A program made the translations under genes and the position numbers. From the NCBI RefSeq assembly GCF_002243345.2, contig NZ_CP022655.2, positions 4,423,501 to 4,487,500 on the forward strand: DNA of 64,000 nt. The letters run 5' to 3'. The number at the start of each line of letters is the position of its first letter. Position 1 is the first letter of the stretch. Under the pieces are notes generated by a model that was not told where the DNA came from, did not search any database, and saw only the letters and a program-made list of their open reading frames with translations. Of the stretch, positions 41,776-49,831 are shown in pieces. The stretch is from Paenibacillus sp. RUD330 (lineage in GTDB: Bacteria > Bacillota > Bacilli > Paenibacillales > Paenibacillaceae).

Positions 41776-42911
41776 CCTTCCTCCTGGACCATCAGCTCCG
41801 GACTCCGCTCCCTCAAGATGTAGTCCATGAGCGCCGTCCTCTCTTCCTCGCCCGGGGAACATTCCGGATCTTCATCAAACGGCATCCTCCCGCCTGCAGC
41901 AGCCAGCTCCCGCCGAACAAAGGTTGCCGCCAGCCGCAGCGAATGTCCGGCAGCCGGAATCCAGCCCGGCATCATCGCCGTAAAATCGTGAATCATTCCC
42001 GCATAGCAGCGGTATTCAACCGCGACTCCGTCCCGCCGCAGGCGCTCGGCATACTGATGCCCCTGGTCGCGCAACGGGTCCAGCTCCGCCGTGACGACAA
42101 GCGCCGGCGGCAAGCCCTCCAGCGTATCCGCCAACAGCGGAGACACGGCTGGCCGGCTTCGATGCTCCTTCGGGGCATAACCGGACGCGAACTGCTGCAG
42201 CAGCCGCAGCGTCAGCATATACTGCCTGCCGTTTTCCCGCAGCGAAGGCTGTGCCGAGCTGCGGGCGCCGCCTGTCAGATCGACCGCCGGATACAGCAGC
42301 GCCTGGCAGGCGATGTCCGGCCCTCCGCGCTCCTTGGCCAGCAAAGCCGTCACGGCCGCGATATTGCCGCCAGCGCTCTCGCCGGCTACGGCGATCCGGC
42401 TGCCGTCTCCTCCCAAGCGAGACGCATGGAGCGAGGCCCATTTCAAAACGTCGTAGGCATCCTCCACTCCGGCCGGATAGGGATGCTCCGGCGCCAGCCT
42501 GTACCCGACCGACAGCAGCATGCAGCCGCTCAGCACGCACCAGGCCCGATTGTATCGATGCCGGGCGGTATGGTCGCCAAGAGCGAAACCGCCGCCATGG
42601 AAATACAAGACGATCGGGAGCTTGTCCGACTCGCCTGCGCTCTCGGGCCGGTACAGGCGAACAGGAATGATGCGGCCGTCATCGGCTGTGACGGCGATGT
42701 CCTTCCAGACAGCCTTGCCCTCCACCCGCAAGGCTGCGGCGGCATCCAAGCCCTTCATGAACAGCTTCATGCCAGGGCGCATCCGCGGCAAGGGAAGGCC
42801 CGTCATCCAGGATCCGGCATGGACGATGCCCAGCAGCAGCCTGAGCGGCAGCGAGCGGGGGCCGTTCGGTCGCTTCGCGGAATCAGCGCCCTCCCGTTCT
42901 TGGCTTGACAC
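41772..42911 (-). CDS. Alpha/beta hydrolase, hormone-sensitive lipase family
   Basis: A 379-residue esterase/lipase with the HSL-family oxyanion motif HGGGFALGD, nucleophile motif GESAGGN, and the acid and base in ELDPLRDQG and GMIHDF. It hydrolyses short- to medium-chain esters; the natural substrate is unknown. It probably starts at a GTG (MSSQEREG) with GGAG about ten bases upstream, overlapping the pncB end by 29 bp. The C-terminal 60 residues extend beyond the usual fold (DEDPECSPGEEER). Confidence 0.9.
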   Translation of the reverse strand: MSSQEREGADSAKRPNGPRSLPLRLLLGIVHAGSWMTGLPLPRMRPGMKLFMKGLDAAAALRVEGKAVWKDIAVTADDGRIIPVRLYRPESAGESDKLPIVLYFHGGGFALGDHTARHRYNRAWCVLSGCMLLSVGYRLAPEHPYPAGVEDAYDVLKWASLHASRLGGDGSRIAVAGESAGGNIAAVTALLAKERGGPDIACQALLYPAVDLTGGARSSAQPSLRENGRQYMLTLRLLQQFASGYAPKEHRSRPAVSPLLADTLEGLPPALVVTAELDPLRDQGHQYAERLRRDGVAVEYRCYAGMIHDFTAMMPGWIPAAGHSLRLAATFVRRELAAAGGRMPFDEDPECSPGEEERTALMDYILRERSPELMVQEEG

Positions 42912-44340
42912 GCTGGATCATCTCCGTCTTCAGGCTCCATAGCGACTCGCTGAAAGCAACCGGATACGGCTCCGGATGCAGCTTGCGCAGATGCGGCTGG
43001 CGGAACAGCTTCAGCTGCCCGGCGTGGTAAGCCCGAATCTCATCCAATGCGGGCAGCTCACCCGTCAGCCGTCCGTCCCGGAAGACGGCATTCAGCAGCG
43101 GAACGGCGACATAATCCTCCGCCTCTGCCGTCACATACGGGTGGGCCGGATCGACCAGCTTCAGCACCGCTCCTTCGGCAGGCGCCGGATCCCCGCGCAA
43201 AGTCATGAAATCGGCGACAGCCATGCCGCTTCGGCGATCGATCAGGCGATAAATGTCCTTGACGCCCGGGTTGGACACTTTATCGAGGTTGCCGGAAATT
43301 TTGATCACCGGCTCGTAGCGGCCGTCCTTCTCTCTGGCGACGAGCTTGTATACCCCTCCGAGGGAGGGCTGATCCGCAGCCGTGATCAGCTGCGTGCCGA
43401 CGCCCCATGTATCGATCCGCGCGCCCTGAGCCTTGAGATTCATGATGATGTGCTCGTCCAGGTCGTTGGAGGCGACGATCTTCACATCCGGGAATCCGGC
43501 TTCGTCCAGCATCCGCCTGGCTTCTCTCGACAGCACCGCCAGATCGCCGCTGTCGAGCCGGATGCCCTGGAGCTCCTTGCCTTCCTTCCGCAGCTCTTCA
43601 CCCGTCCGGATGGCATTGGGGACGCCGCTTTTGAGCGTATCGTACGTATCGACGAGCAGCGTGACTCCATCCGGGAGCGCTTTGGCGTAATTCATGAAGG
43701 CTTCCAGCTCGCTGTCGAATGCCTGTACCCAGGCATGGGCATGGGTTCCCTTTGCCGGCATGCCGAACATCATGCCGGCTCTCATGTTGCTGGTGGCATG
43801 GAAGCCGGCGATGTAAGCCGCTCTCGCTCCCCATACCGCCGCATCCATTTCCTGGGCGCGCCGGGTTCCGAACTCGAGCAGCGTATCGTCTCCCGCCGCC
43901 TGCTTGACGCGCGATGCCTTGGTCGCGATCAGCGTCTGGAAATTGGCCGCATTCAAAAGTGCCGTCTCCACGAGCTGGGCTTCCATGATTCTCGCTTCGA
44001 CCCGGATCAGCGGCTCTCCCGGAAATACGAGCGTTCCTTCCGGCACCGCTTCAAGCGTGCCCGTAAAACGGAAGGAGCGCAGCTCGTCGAGGAAAGCCTC
44101 CTCGTATCGTTCCTCCTGGGTGCGGAGATAGTCCAGGTCCTCTTCGCTGAAAGCCAGCTTGGAGATGTAGTCGACAATGCGCTGCAAGCCCGCGAAAACG
44201 GCAAATCCGTTGCCGAAGGGCAGCTTGCGGAAATACATCTCGAAGACGGCTTTGCGGTTGTGCGTCCCCATCTTCCAGTGGGCATACATCATGTTGACCT
44301 GGTATTTGTCGGTATGCAGCGTCAAATCCTCGCAGTTCAT
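42883..44340 (-). CDS. pncB: Nicotinate phosphoribosyltransferase
   Basis: A 485-residue enzyme of NAD salvage that joins nicotinate and PRPP with ATP hydrolysis. Motifs: [18 protein letters not shown] at the N-terminus, [21 protein letters not shown] with the phosphorylated His, and [23 protein letters not shown] precedes the ATG. It leads a three-gene overlapping unit with the esterase and the small coiled-coil protein. Confidence 0.95.
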   Translation of the reverse strand: MNCEDLTLHTDKYQVNMMYAHWKMGTHNRKAVFEMYFRKLPFGNGFAVFAGLQRIVDYISKLAFSEEDLDYLRTQEERYEEAFLDELRSFRFTGTLEAVPEGTLVFPGEPLIRVEARIMEAQLVETALLNAANFQTLIATKASRVKQAAGDDTLLEFGTRRAQEMDAAVWGARAAYIAGFHATSNMRAGMMFGMPAKGTHAHAWVQAFDSELEAFMNYAKALPDGVTLLVDTYDTLKSGVPNAIRTGEELRKEGKELQGIRLDSGDLAVLSREARRMLDEAGFPDVKIVASNDLDEHIIMNLKAQGARIDTWGVGTQLITAADQPSLGGVYKLVAREKDGRYEPVIKISGNLDKVSNPGVKDIYRLIDRRSGMAVADFMTLRGDPAPAEGAVLKLVDPAHPYVTAEAEDYVAVPLLNAVFRDGRLTGELPALDEIRAYHAGQLKLFRQPHLRKLHPEPYPVAFSESLWSLKTEMIQRVKPRTGGR

Positions 44341-44376
44341 CGTTGACCTCCTAGATGGACAAGCTTCGCCAATGGC

Positions 44377-44408
44377 AAAGGCTGCGCCGCTTGAACGGCG
44401 CAGCCTTT
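44377..44408 (-). terminator. Hairpin after the LapA-like gene
   Basis: A 13-bp perfect stem AAAGGCTGCGCCG / CGGCGCAGCCTTT with a six-base loop, followed by a short T stretch on the minus strand. Confidence 0.75.
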
Positions 44409-44420
44409 GGGCATCGGAAT

Positions 44421-44753
44421 TTATTCAGCGGGTTTCAGCAATCCGTCGTCATGCTCCGCAAGCAGGTCCCGATCGTGGATGACGGGCCGGTCGGAGCTAT
44501 GCAGCGCCCGGGATTCATCCAGCTCTCTTTTCAATCCTTTGATCTCCCTTTGGAGCCGGTACTGGCGGATGATTCCGAAAAGCCCAATGCTCAGGCCGCC
44601 CAGCAAAGCGGAGATCAGGATGACCAGGATAAGCGGCGCGCTCGTCGTCGCGAACATGAAGTTGACCCGCACCGGATCGACGTTGATGACGGCGAATATG
44701 GCAATCAGCAAGGCAAAAACCAAGCCGGATATCAACAGGCCTTGCGTTTTCAT
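44421..44753 (-). CDS. LapA-domain (DUF1049) membrane protein
   Basis: A 110-residue protein with two membrane helices (about 5-24 and 41-63) joined by a short loop, NVDPVRVNFMFATTSAPL, typical of LapA/YrvD-type proteins. A basic cytoplasmic coiled-coil tail follows (RLQREIKGLKRELDES). The family is linked to envelope assembly; in Firmicutes its role is unknown. It stands alone between the kinase and pncB. Confidence 0.82.
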   Translation of the reverse strand: MKTQGLLISGLVFALLIAIFAVINVDPVRVNFMFATTSAPLILVILISALLGGLSIGLFGIIRQYRLQREIKGLKRELDESRALHSSDRPVIHDRDLLAEHDDGLLKPAE

Positions 44754-44818
44754 CGGAAATCACCTCATGCCTTCTCTTCATTGGATATTGTTCCCTTTTA
44801 CCCGGACGCCATGCCCGT

Positions 44819-47599
44819 TCAAACCCTTTTTTTCTTCGGCATCCACACTTCGATCAGGGAATACAGCTGCTCGATCGCAATCGGCTTGCTGATGTAATCG
44901 GAAGCCCCTGCGGCCAGGCATAGATCCCGGTCCTGCATCATCGCCTTCGCGGTCAGGGCGATGACGGGAATATCGCGATACAGGGGATGCTCGCGTATCT
45001 GCCTCGTCGCTTCATAGCCGTCCATGACCGGCATCATCATATCCATCAGGACGATGTCGATATCCTCCCGCTCGTCCAGAAGCTGAAGCGCCTCTTCGCC
45101 GTTGTTCGCCGTCAGCACCTCCGCCCCTTCGATCTCCAGGGCATTCGACAGGCTGTAGACATTGCGGATGTCGTCATCGACGAGCAGGATAAGCCGGCCT
45201 GCCAGCGCCGGATGGCTGGCGATCCGGTCGGATGACGCGGCAGCCTGCTGCTTGGCGGCTGCTCCCGTTGCCGAAGACGGCTCCGAGCCTCGCCGCTCCG
45301 GCGTCGCAGGGAAGGAATGCGATCCGGCCTCGGCCGGTTTCTTCATTTCGCCGCCGTCATTTGCCAAGGAGGACAGCGATGGAACATATAAGGTGAATGT
45401 GCTGCCCGCTCCCGGGCTGCTGTCGAGCGTGATGAGCCCGCGCAGCAATCCGGCGAGCTCGCGGGAAATCGAGAGACCGAGGCCCGTGCCTCCAAATTGG
45501 CGGCTCGTCGTGCCGTCGGCCTGCTGGAAGGCGTCGAAGATGACTTCCTGCTTGGAAGGATCGATTCCGATTCCGGTGTCGCTGATCTTGAAGGAGACGA
45601 TCTTCTCCCCTTCCGCTTCCGGAAGCAGCTTCCCGGCTTCTGCAGCGGGGACGAGCGCAATTTCCAGAGACACTCCTCCCTGAGGGGTGAACTTGAAGGC
45701 GTTGGAAAGAAGGTTTTTGAGAATTTGCCGCAGCTTCCTCTCATCCGTGTACAGCGTCGCAGGGACATCCTCGCCGCAGTTCATCTTGAAGTCCAGCTGA
45801 TGCTTGTGGGCAATGCCGGAAAATCCGGAGAAGACGCTCTCCGGCAGCTCCGACATGTTGATGGCATCCACATGCAGATCCATGCGTCCCGCCTCAATCT
45901 TCGTCAGATCAAGGATGTCGTTGATGAGATCCAGCAGATCCTCCCCGGCGGAATGGATGACGCGGGCGAATTCCTCTTCCTTCTCGGACAGATTTCCGGC
46001 CGGATTCTCGGCCAGCATTTCCGACAGGATCAGCATGCTGTTGAGCGGCGTACGCAGCTCATGGGACATGTTGCCCAGAAACTCGCTTTTGTAGCGCGAA
46101 GTCTGCTCCAGCCGCTCGGAATACTGCTTCAGCTCCTCCTGGATTTGGCTCAGCTCGTCGTTCTTCTCCTCCGACAGCACGAACTGCCGTCCAAGCTGCT
46201 CGTTGGATACGGTCAGCTCCTCCTGCTGGGTCTGGAGCTCTTCCGTCTGAACCTGCAGCTCCTCCGTCATCGCCTGGGACTCGCGAAGGAGGCTCTGGAT
46301 CTGCATTTGCGTGAACAGCCTGTTGAGGGCGCTGCCCAGCATGTCGGCCGCTTTCTCCGCGAACGTCTCCAGATGGTGCTCGAAAGGCTTGAAGGATGCC
46401 AGCTCCAGCACGCCCAGCGTCTTTCCTTCGAACAGGACCGGAATCAGCAGCAAATGGGAAGGCGGAGCGCTGCCCAGTCCGGAGGAGATCCGAATATACG
46501 TCTCCGGCACGGTGTAGCCCCGTTTGAGCTTTTCGGCAGCCGCGCGTCCGACAAGCCCTTCTCCGAAGCCGAAGGAGGCGGCCGCTCCCTCCAGAGCCGA
46601 TCCGCTGCCCGAGACGGACGCGGCAAGCGTCAGCTTGGCTCGGGAAAGCTGCGGATCGGAGATATACAGCGCTCCATAAGGCGCCTTCAGTGCCTCCGTT
46701 ATGTAGCGGATCACCATGTCGGCCGTCTCGTTCAGATGCTCCGCGCCTTGCAGACGGGAGCTTAGTTCCACGCTGTAGCGCTGAATCCAGCTCTCGCCTT
46801 CGAGCTTCTCCAGCAGCTTGTTCGTCTCGGCGGCAAGATCGGCCACTTCATCCGAGGTCGAGACCGGCACCCGGATCGAAAGGTCGGCTGCGCTCTGCTC
46901 GCTTTCCCCGGACATGCCCTCCAGGCAATCCGTCACATTCCGGATCGTGCGGACGATGGAGCGCGACAGCAGCCAGCCGATCAGAGCCGACAGGAGAATG
47001 GACAGTCCGAGCAGAGACAGCAGCGTCGTGCGAAGCATGCTGTTTCCTTCCTCCAAATTGGCCAGCCGCTTGGCGGTAAGGGTTTTCTCCGTTCCGCGGA
47101 ATCCCTCGAACATTCCCCGGAGCTTGTCCATGTCCTGCTTGCCGCGGTCGATGACATAGAATTTCCTGACCGCCTCTTCATCCCCGTTTTGCTTGGAGTC
47201 GATGACAGGCATCGTAATAGCCAGCCATTCCTCGATGACCGTGCGGATCGATTCCAAGGTTTGCATCTGCAGGGGATTGTCCGAGATAAGCGCCATCAAG
47301 CTGTCATAATTGAGTTGCCATTCCGAAAATCCATTCCGGTACGGCACCAGGTAATTATCCTCGCCGGTGACAATGAATCCCCGCTGCCCCGTCTCCATGT
47401 CCAGCATGTTTTTTTCGATTTTGTTCGTTAGATTATGGACTTCGATATCATGGCTCGTAATGTAGTTCGTCTCTTGCTGGACCTTGTCCAGCTGGGTGAA
47501 GACGACAAGAATCGAAACCGCCAGGCATAACAGAATGACGGCGTAACCGGCGATAATCTTGGTTCTGATCGTAATTCTCCGCTTCGATTGGCTCGACAA
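44819..47599 (-). CDS. Hybrid sensor histidine kinase (CHASE3-HAMP-GAF-HisKA-HATPase-REC)
   Basis: A 926-residue membrane kinase. Order: TM1 (about 13-35), an extracellular CHASE3 domain (IEKNMLDMETGQRGFIVTG), TM2 (about 190-214), HAMP, GAF (about 285-420), a long coiled coil rich in Glu/Gln, HisKA with phospho-acceptor H513 (GNMSHELRTPLN), HATPase (NAFKFTP, DTGIGI, GGTGLGLSIS) and a C-terminal receiver (LLVDDD, LMDMMMPVMDG, ISKP). The TTG start (SSQSKRR follows) has AGGGGAT upstream; a TTG at 47635 lacks a site. No partner response regulator is adjacent. Similar architectures occur in stress- and sporulation-linked phosphorelays. Confidence 0.92.
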   Translation of the reverse strand: MSSQSKRRITIRTKIIAGYAVILLCLAVSILVVFTQLDKVQQETNYITSHDIEVHNLTNKIEKNMLDMETGQRGFIVTGEDNYLVPYRNGFSEWQLNYDSLMALISDNPLQMQTLESIRTVIEEWLAITMPVIDSKQNGDEEAVRKFYVIDRGKQDMDKLRGMFEGFRGTEKTLTAKRLANLEEGNSMLRTTLLSLLGLSILLSALIGWLLSRSIVRTIRNVTDCLEGMSGESEQSAADLSIRVPVSTSDEVADLAAETNKLLEKLEGESWIQRYSVELSSRLQGAEHLNETADMVIRYITEALKAPYGALYISDPQLSRAKLTLAASVSGSGSALEGAAASFGFGEGLVGRAAAEKLKRGYTVPETYIRISSGLGSAPPSHLLLIPVLFEGKTLGVLELASFKPFEHHLETFAEKAADMLGSALNRLFTQMQIQSLLRESQAMTEELQVQTEELQTQQEELTVSNEQLGRQFVLSEEKNDELSQIQEELKQYSERLEQTSRYKSEFLGNMSHELRTPLNSMLILSEMLAENPAGNLSEKEEEFARVIHSAGEDLLDLINDILDLTKIEAGRMDLHVDAINMSELPESVFSGFSGIAHKHQLDFKMNCGEDVPATLYTDERKLRQILKNLLSNAFKFTPQGGVSLEIALVPAAEAGKLLPEAEGEKIVSFKISDTGIGIDPSKQEVIFDAFQQADGTTSRQFGGTGLGLSISRELAGLLRGLITLDSSPGAGSTFTLYVPSLSSLANDGGEMKKPAEAGSHSFPATPERRGSEPSSATGAAAKQQAAASSDRIASHPALAGRLILLVDDDIRNVYSLSNALEIEGAEVLTANNGEEALQLLDEREDIDIVLMDMMMPVMDGYEATRQIREHPLYRDIPVIALTAKAMMQDRDLCLAAGASDYISKPIAIEQLYSLIEVWMPKKKRV

Positions 47600-47698
47600 C
47601 TTTCTATCCCCTGTTCTGGCCGGCGAAGGCGACAAGCTGGCCCTGCGCCGGATTTATCCCTCTATGTTCGAGACGGATGTCGGAATCGTCCTCCGGAA

Positions 47699-48484
47699 TC
47701 AGGTCACGGGCGATTTGCCTCCGTCGATATTCAGCGCCGTCCCCGTTATATAGGAAGCCGCGTCGGAAACGAGGAAGACGATGGCGTCCGCTGCCTCCCG
47801 GGCATCTCCGATCCGTCCGAGCGGAACGGCATGGCGCGGATCCCGGGCATACTCCTCCCAGCTGAGCTCGGGAGCGTCGCTTCTCCACTTCCGTTCGATC
47901 TGATCGCTGCGGATCATGCCGATGCAGACCGCGTTGACGCGGATGCCGTCGGCTGCGAGATCCCGGCTCATCGCTTTGGTGAGCGCGATTCCAGCCGCTC
48001 TGGTCACCGAGGAAGGAAGCGAAGCCGCCGCGGGCGACTTTCCTCCGATCGCCGTCACGTTGACGATGGCGCCGCAGCCGGCCTGCTTCATGAAAGGCAG
48101 CGCTTCGCGTGTCATATGGACGGCTCCCATCAGCTTCAGGCCGATATCGGCCTCCCAGCTCTCGAAGCCGACCTCCTCGAACGGGGCTGCCGCAGACGTT
48201 CCCGCATTGTTGACAAGAATGTCGATTTTTCCGCCCCATTTCTCCGCGATGGCCGTGACGGCCTGTTTGACTCCATCGGCATCGGAAACATCGCAGGCCG
48301 CCGTCAGGACGCCGGCCCCTGTCTCCTCCCGAATCCGTTCCGCCGCCGCTTCGAGATCCTCTATCGTACGGGCGATCAGGGCGACATGGGCGCCTTCCCG
48401 CGCCAGCGTGAGCGCAGCGGCGTATCCGATGCCTTTGCTGCCTCCCGTAATGACCGCATGTTTTCCGCTCAGCTTGAGATCCAT
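47699..48484 (-). CDS. SDR-family oxidoreductase with altered active site
   Basis: A 261-residue short-chain dehydrogenase fold: nucleotide loop GGSKGIG (about 14-20), NNAG (about 93-96), DGIRVNAVCIG and the C-terminal ITGTALNIDGG. The start MDLKLSGKH follows AAGGAGG. Oddity: the YxxxK pair expected after the catalytic Ser strand is absent. The aligned segment reads SLPSSVTRAAG, with no Tyr and Arg instead of Lys, and the Ser strand reads NVTAIGG. It may be a catalytically divergent SDR subgroup. Upstream lies the aldose epimerase-like gene, 102 bp away, probably in one operon. Confidence 0.88.
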   Translation of the reverse strand: MDLKLSGKHAVITGGSKGIGYAAALTLAREGAHVALIARTIEDLEAAAERIREETGAGVLTAACDVSDADGVKQAVTAIAEKWGGKIDILVNNAGTSAAAPFEEVGFESWEADIGLKLMGAVHMTREALPFMKQAGCGAIVNVTAIGGKSPAAASLPSSVTRAAGIALTKAMSRDLAADGIRVNAVCIGMIRSDQIERKWRSDAPELSWEEYARDPRHAVPLGRIGDAREAADAIVFLVSDAASYITGTALNIDGGKSPVT

Positions 48485-48586
48485 GGCCAACCTCCTTCGA
48501 TGATAGCAATGCATCCGATCGGCTCTCACATTTCCCGGGAAATCGACGTCAATGTCGCGTCCTGTCGTCCCGATCGGCTGTGCGGC

Positions 48587-49591
48587 TCAGCGGCCTACCT
48601 TGACGTAGAAGCGGGCTCGCTCTTCCCAAATCTCGCCCGGCTCCAGTCCGAACAGCCCCATCTCTTCGGCTGGAAGGCTCATGTTGGGAGCATTGACGAG
48701 GTTCACTTGCGGCTCCGGACAGAAGAACTCTCCCCGGCCCTGATTGTTGTACAGCATCCACTGCTTGTAGGACGTTCCGACATCGTAGACGAGCGTGACG
48801 CCGCGCTTCGTGTCGGTCAGCTCCATCCGGTTGCGGCCATTCTGGGGAATCGCCGTGTAATGGTGGTCCAACGCCGTCCAGAACGGATCGACTCCATCTT
48901 CCTTCATGCTCTCTTCTTCGGTGCTCAGTGGCATGAAGGAGCCGGTAGGCAGCATCCTCGGGCTCATTTCCCAGCGCTCGCCGATCGTCAGCTTGAGCTT
49001 GCAGTCCTGCGCTTTGCTCCCCGGCGAGAACGGCGCGTTGAGCGTCGTATGGAACGCCAGCAGGCAAGGCATCGATTCGCTTCCGTCGTTGCGGAGCGTG
49101 ACCCGTTGGGACAGGCCGTCCGGTCCGAGAGAATAGTGCAGGCGCACCGTATAGTTGAAAGGCAGCCGGCGGTAGGCGGGATGGTCCTCGTCGACCTTTA
49201 CCGACACCGTCACGAAGCTCTCGTCGCCCTTGTGGCCGAAGCTATCTACTTCCCAAGGGGTTTGATAGAGGAATCCGTGCAGATGGTTGTCCGTTGCCGG
49301 CTCGTTGATGGGAAGCTGATAGATTCTGCCGTTCCAAGGGAACTTGCCGTCCTCGTACCGGTTGGGCGGGAAAAGCACCGGAATTCCCCAGACGATGGAA
49401 TTTTCCCGAAACTTCTGCATGTCCTCATGGGCCGGCTCGCGCAGGAACCGGTATCCGTTGACCAGATCACGGAAGGCAACCAGATTGCCTCCGATTTCGG
49501 GAAGCATGACCGCTTCGTAGGCTCCCGCCCGCAGATAAATCGCCTTTTGTCCCTGATAGATGCCCTCAAACGCACTGCTCGCGCTGCTCAT
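48587..49591 (-). CDS. Aldose 1-epimerase-like protein
   Basis: A 334-residue galactose-mutarotase-fold protein: PEIGGNLVAFRD near the N-terminus, the catalytic-type His in DNHLHGFL (about 105) and the Glu-bearing FFCPEPQVNLVNAP near 295. It likely interconverts sugar anomers or acts on a related sugar. No signal peptide. It precedes the SDR gene on the same strand. Only AGAGGAGCGG precedes the start. The substrate is unknown. Confidence 0.88.
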   Translation of the reverse strand: MSSASSAFEGIYQGQKAIYLRAGAYEAVMLPEIGGNLVAFRDLVNGYRFLREPAHEDMQKFRENSIVWGIPVLFPPNRYEDGKFPWNGRIYQLPINEPATDNHLHGFLYQTPWEVDSFGHKGDESFVTVSVKVDEDHPAYRRLPFNYTVRLHYSLGPDGLSQRVTLRNDGSESMPCLLAFHTTLNAPFSPGSKAQDCKLKLTIGERWEMSPRMLPTGSFMPLSTEEESMKEDGVDPFWTALDHHYTAIPQNGRNRMELTDTKRGVTLVYDVGTSYKQWMLYNNQGRGEFFCPEPQVNLVNAPNMSLPAEEMGLFGLEPGEIWEERARFYVKVGR

Positions 49592-49774
49592 ATGGATATC
49601 CGCTCCTCTCTAAATTCCGCTTCTACTAGAGTACCATATTTTTTTCGACCTGTTCTATACGAATTGACAAGCTTCTCGCCCTGCAAGCAAAAGCTTGGCG
49701 CCGTCGATTCCGCCGCTTGACGCCGGCGGTTCCGGCACCCGGCATTCGACAGGAAGGAAGGCGCATGCAGAGGG
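49592..49774. other. Intergenic region upstream of the epimerase-like gene
   Basis: About 180 noncoding bases between the mmpL terminator and the epimerase-like gene start. Near 49645 there is a T-run on the plus strand; no convincing promoter pair or repeat was found. Confidence 0.4.
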
Positions 49775-49811
49775 AAAAAAGCAGCCAGCGAAGCGAGGCT
49801 TCACTGGCTGC
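49775..49811 (-). terminator. mmpL terminator
   Basis: GCAGCCAG (49781-49788) pairs with CTGGCTGC (49804-49811) and GAAGC with GCTTC inside; six T follow on the minus strand. Confidence 0.92.
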
Positions 49812-49831
49812 TCTTTACGCCTTGCAGCTTG

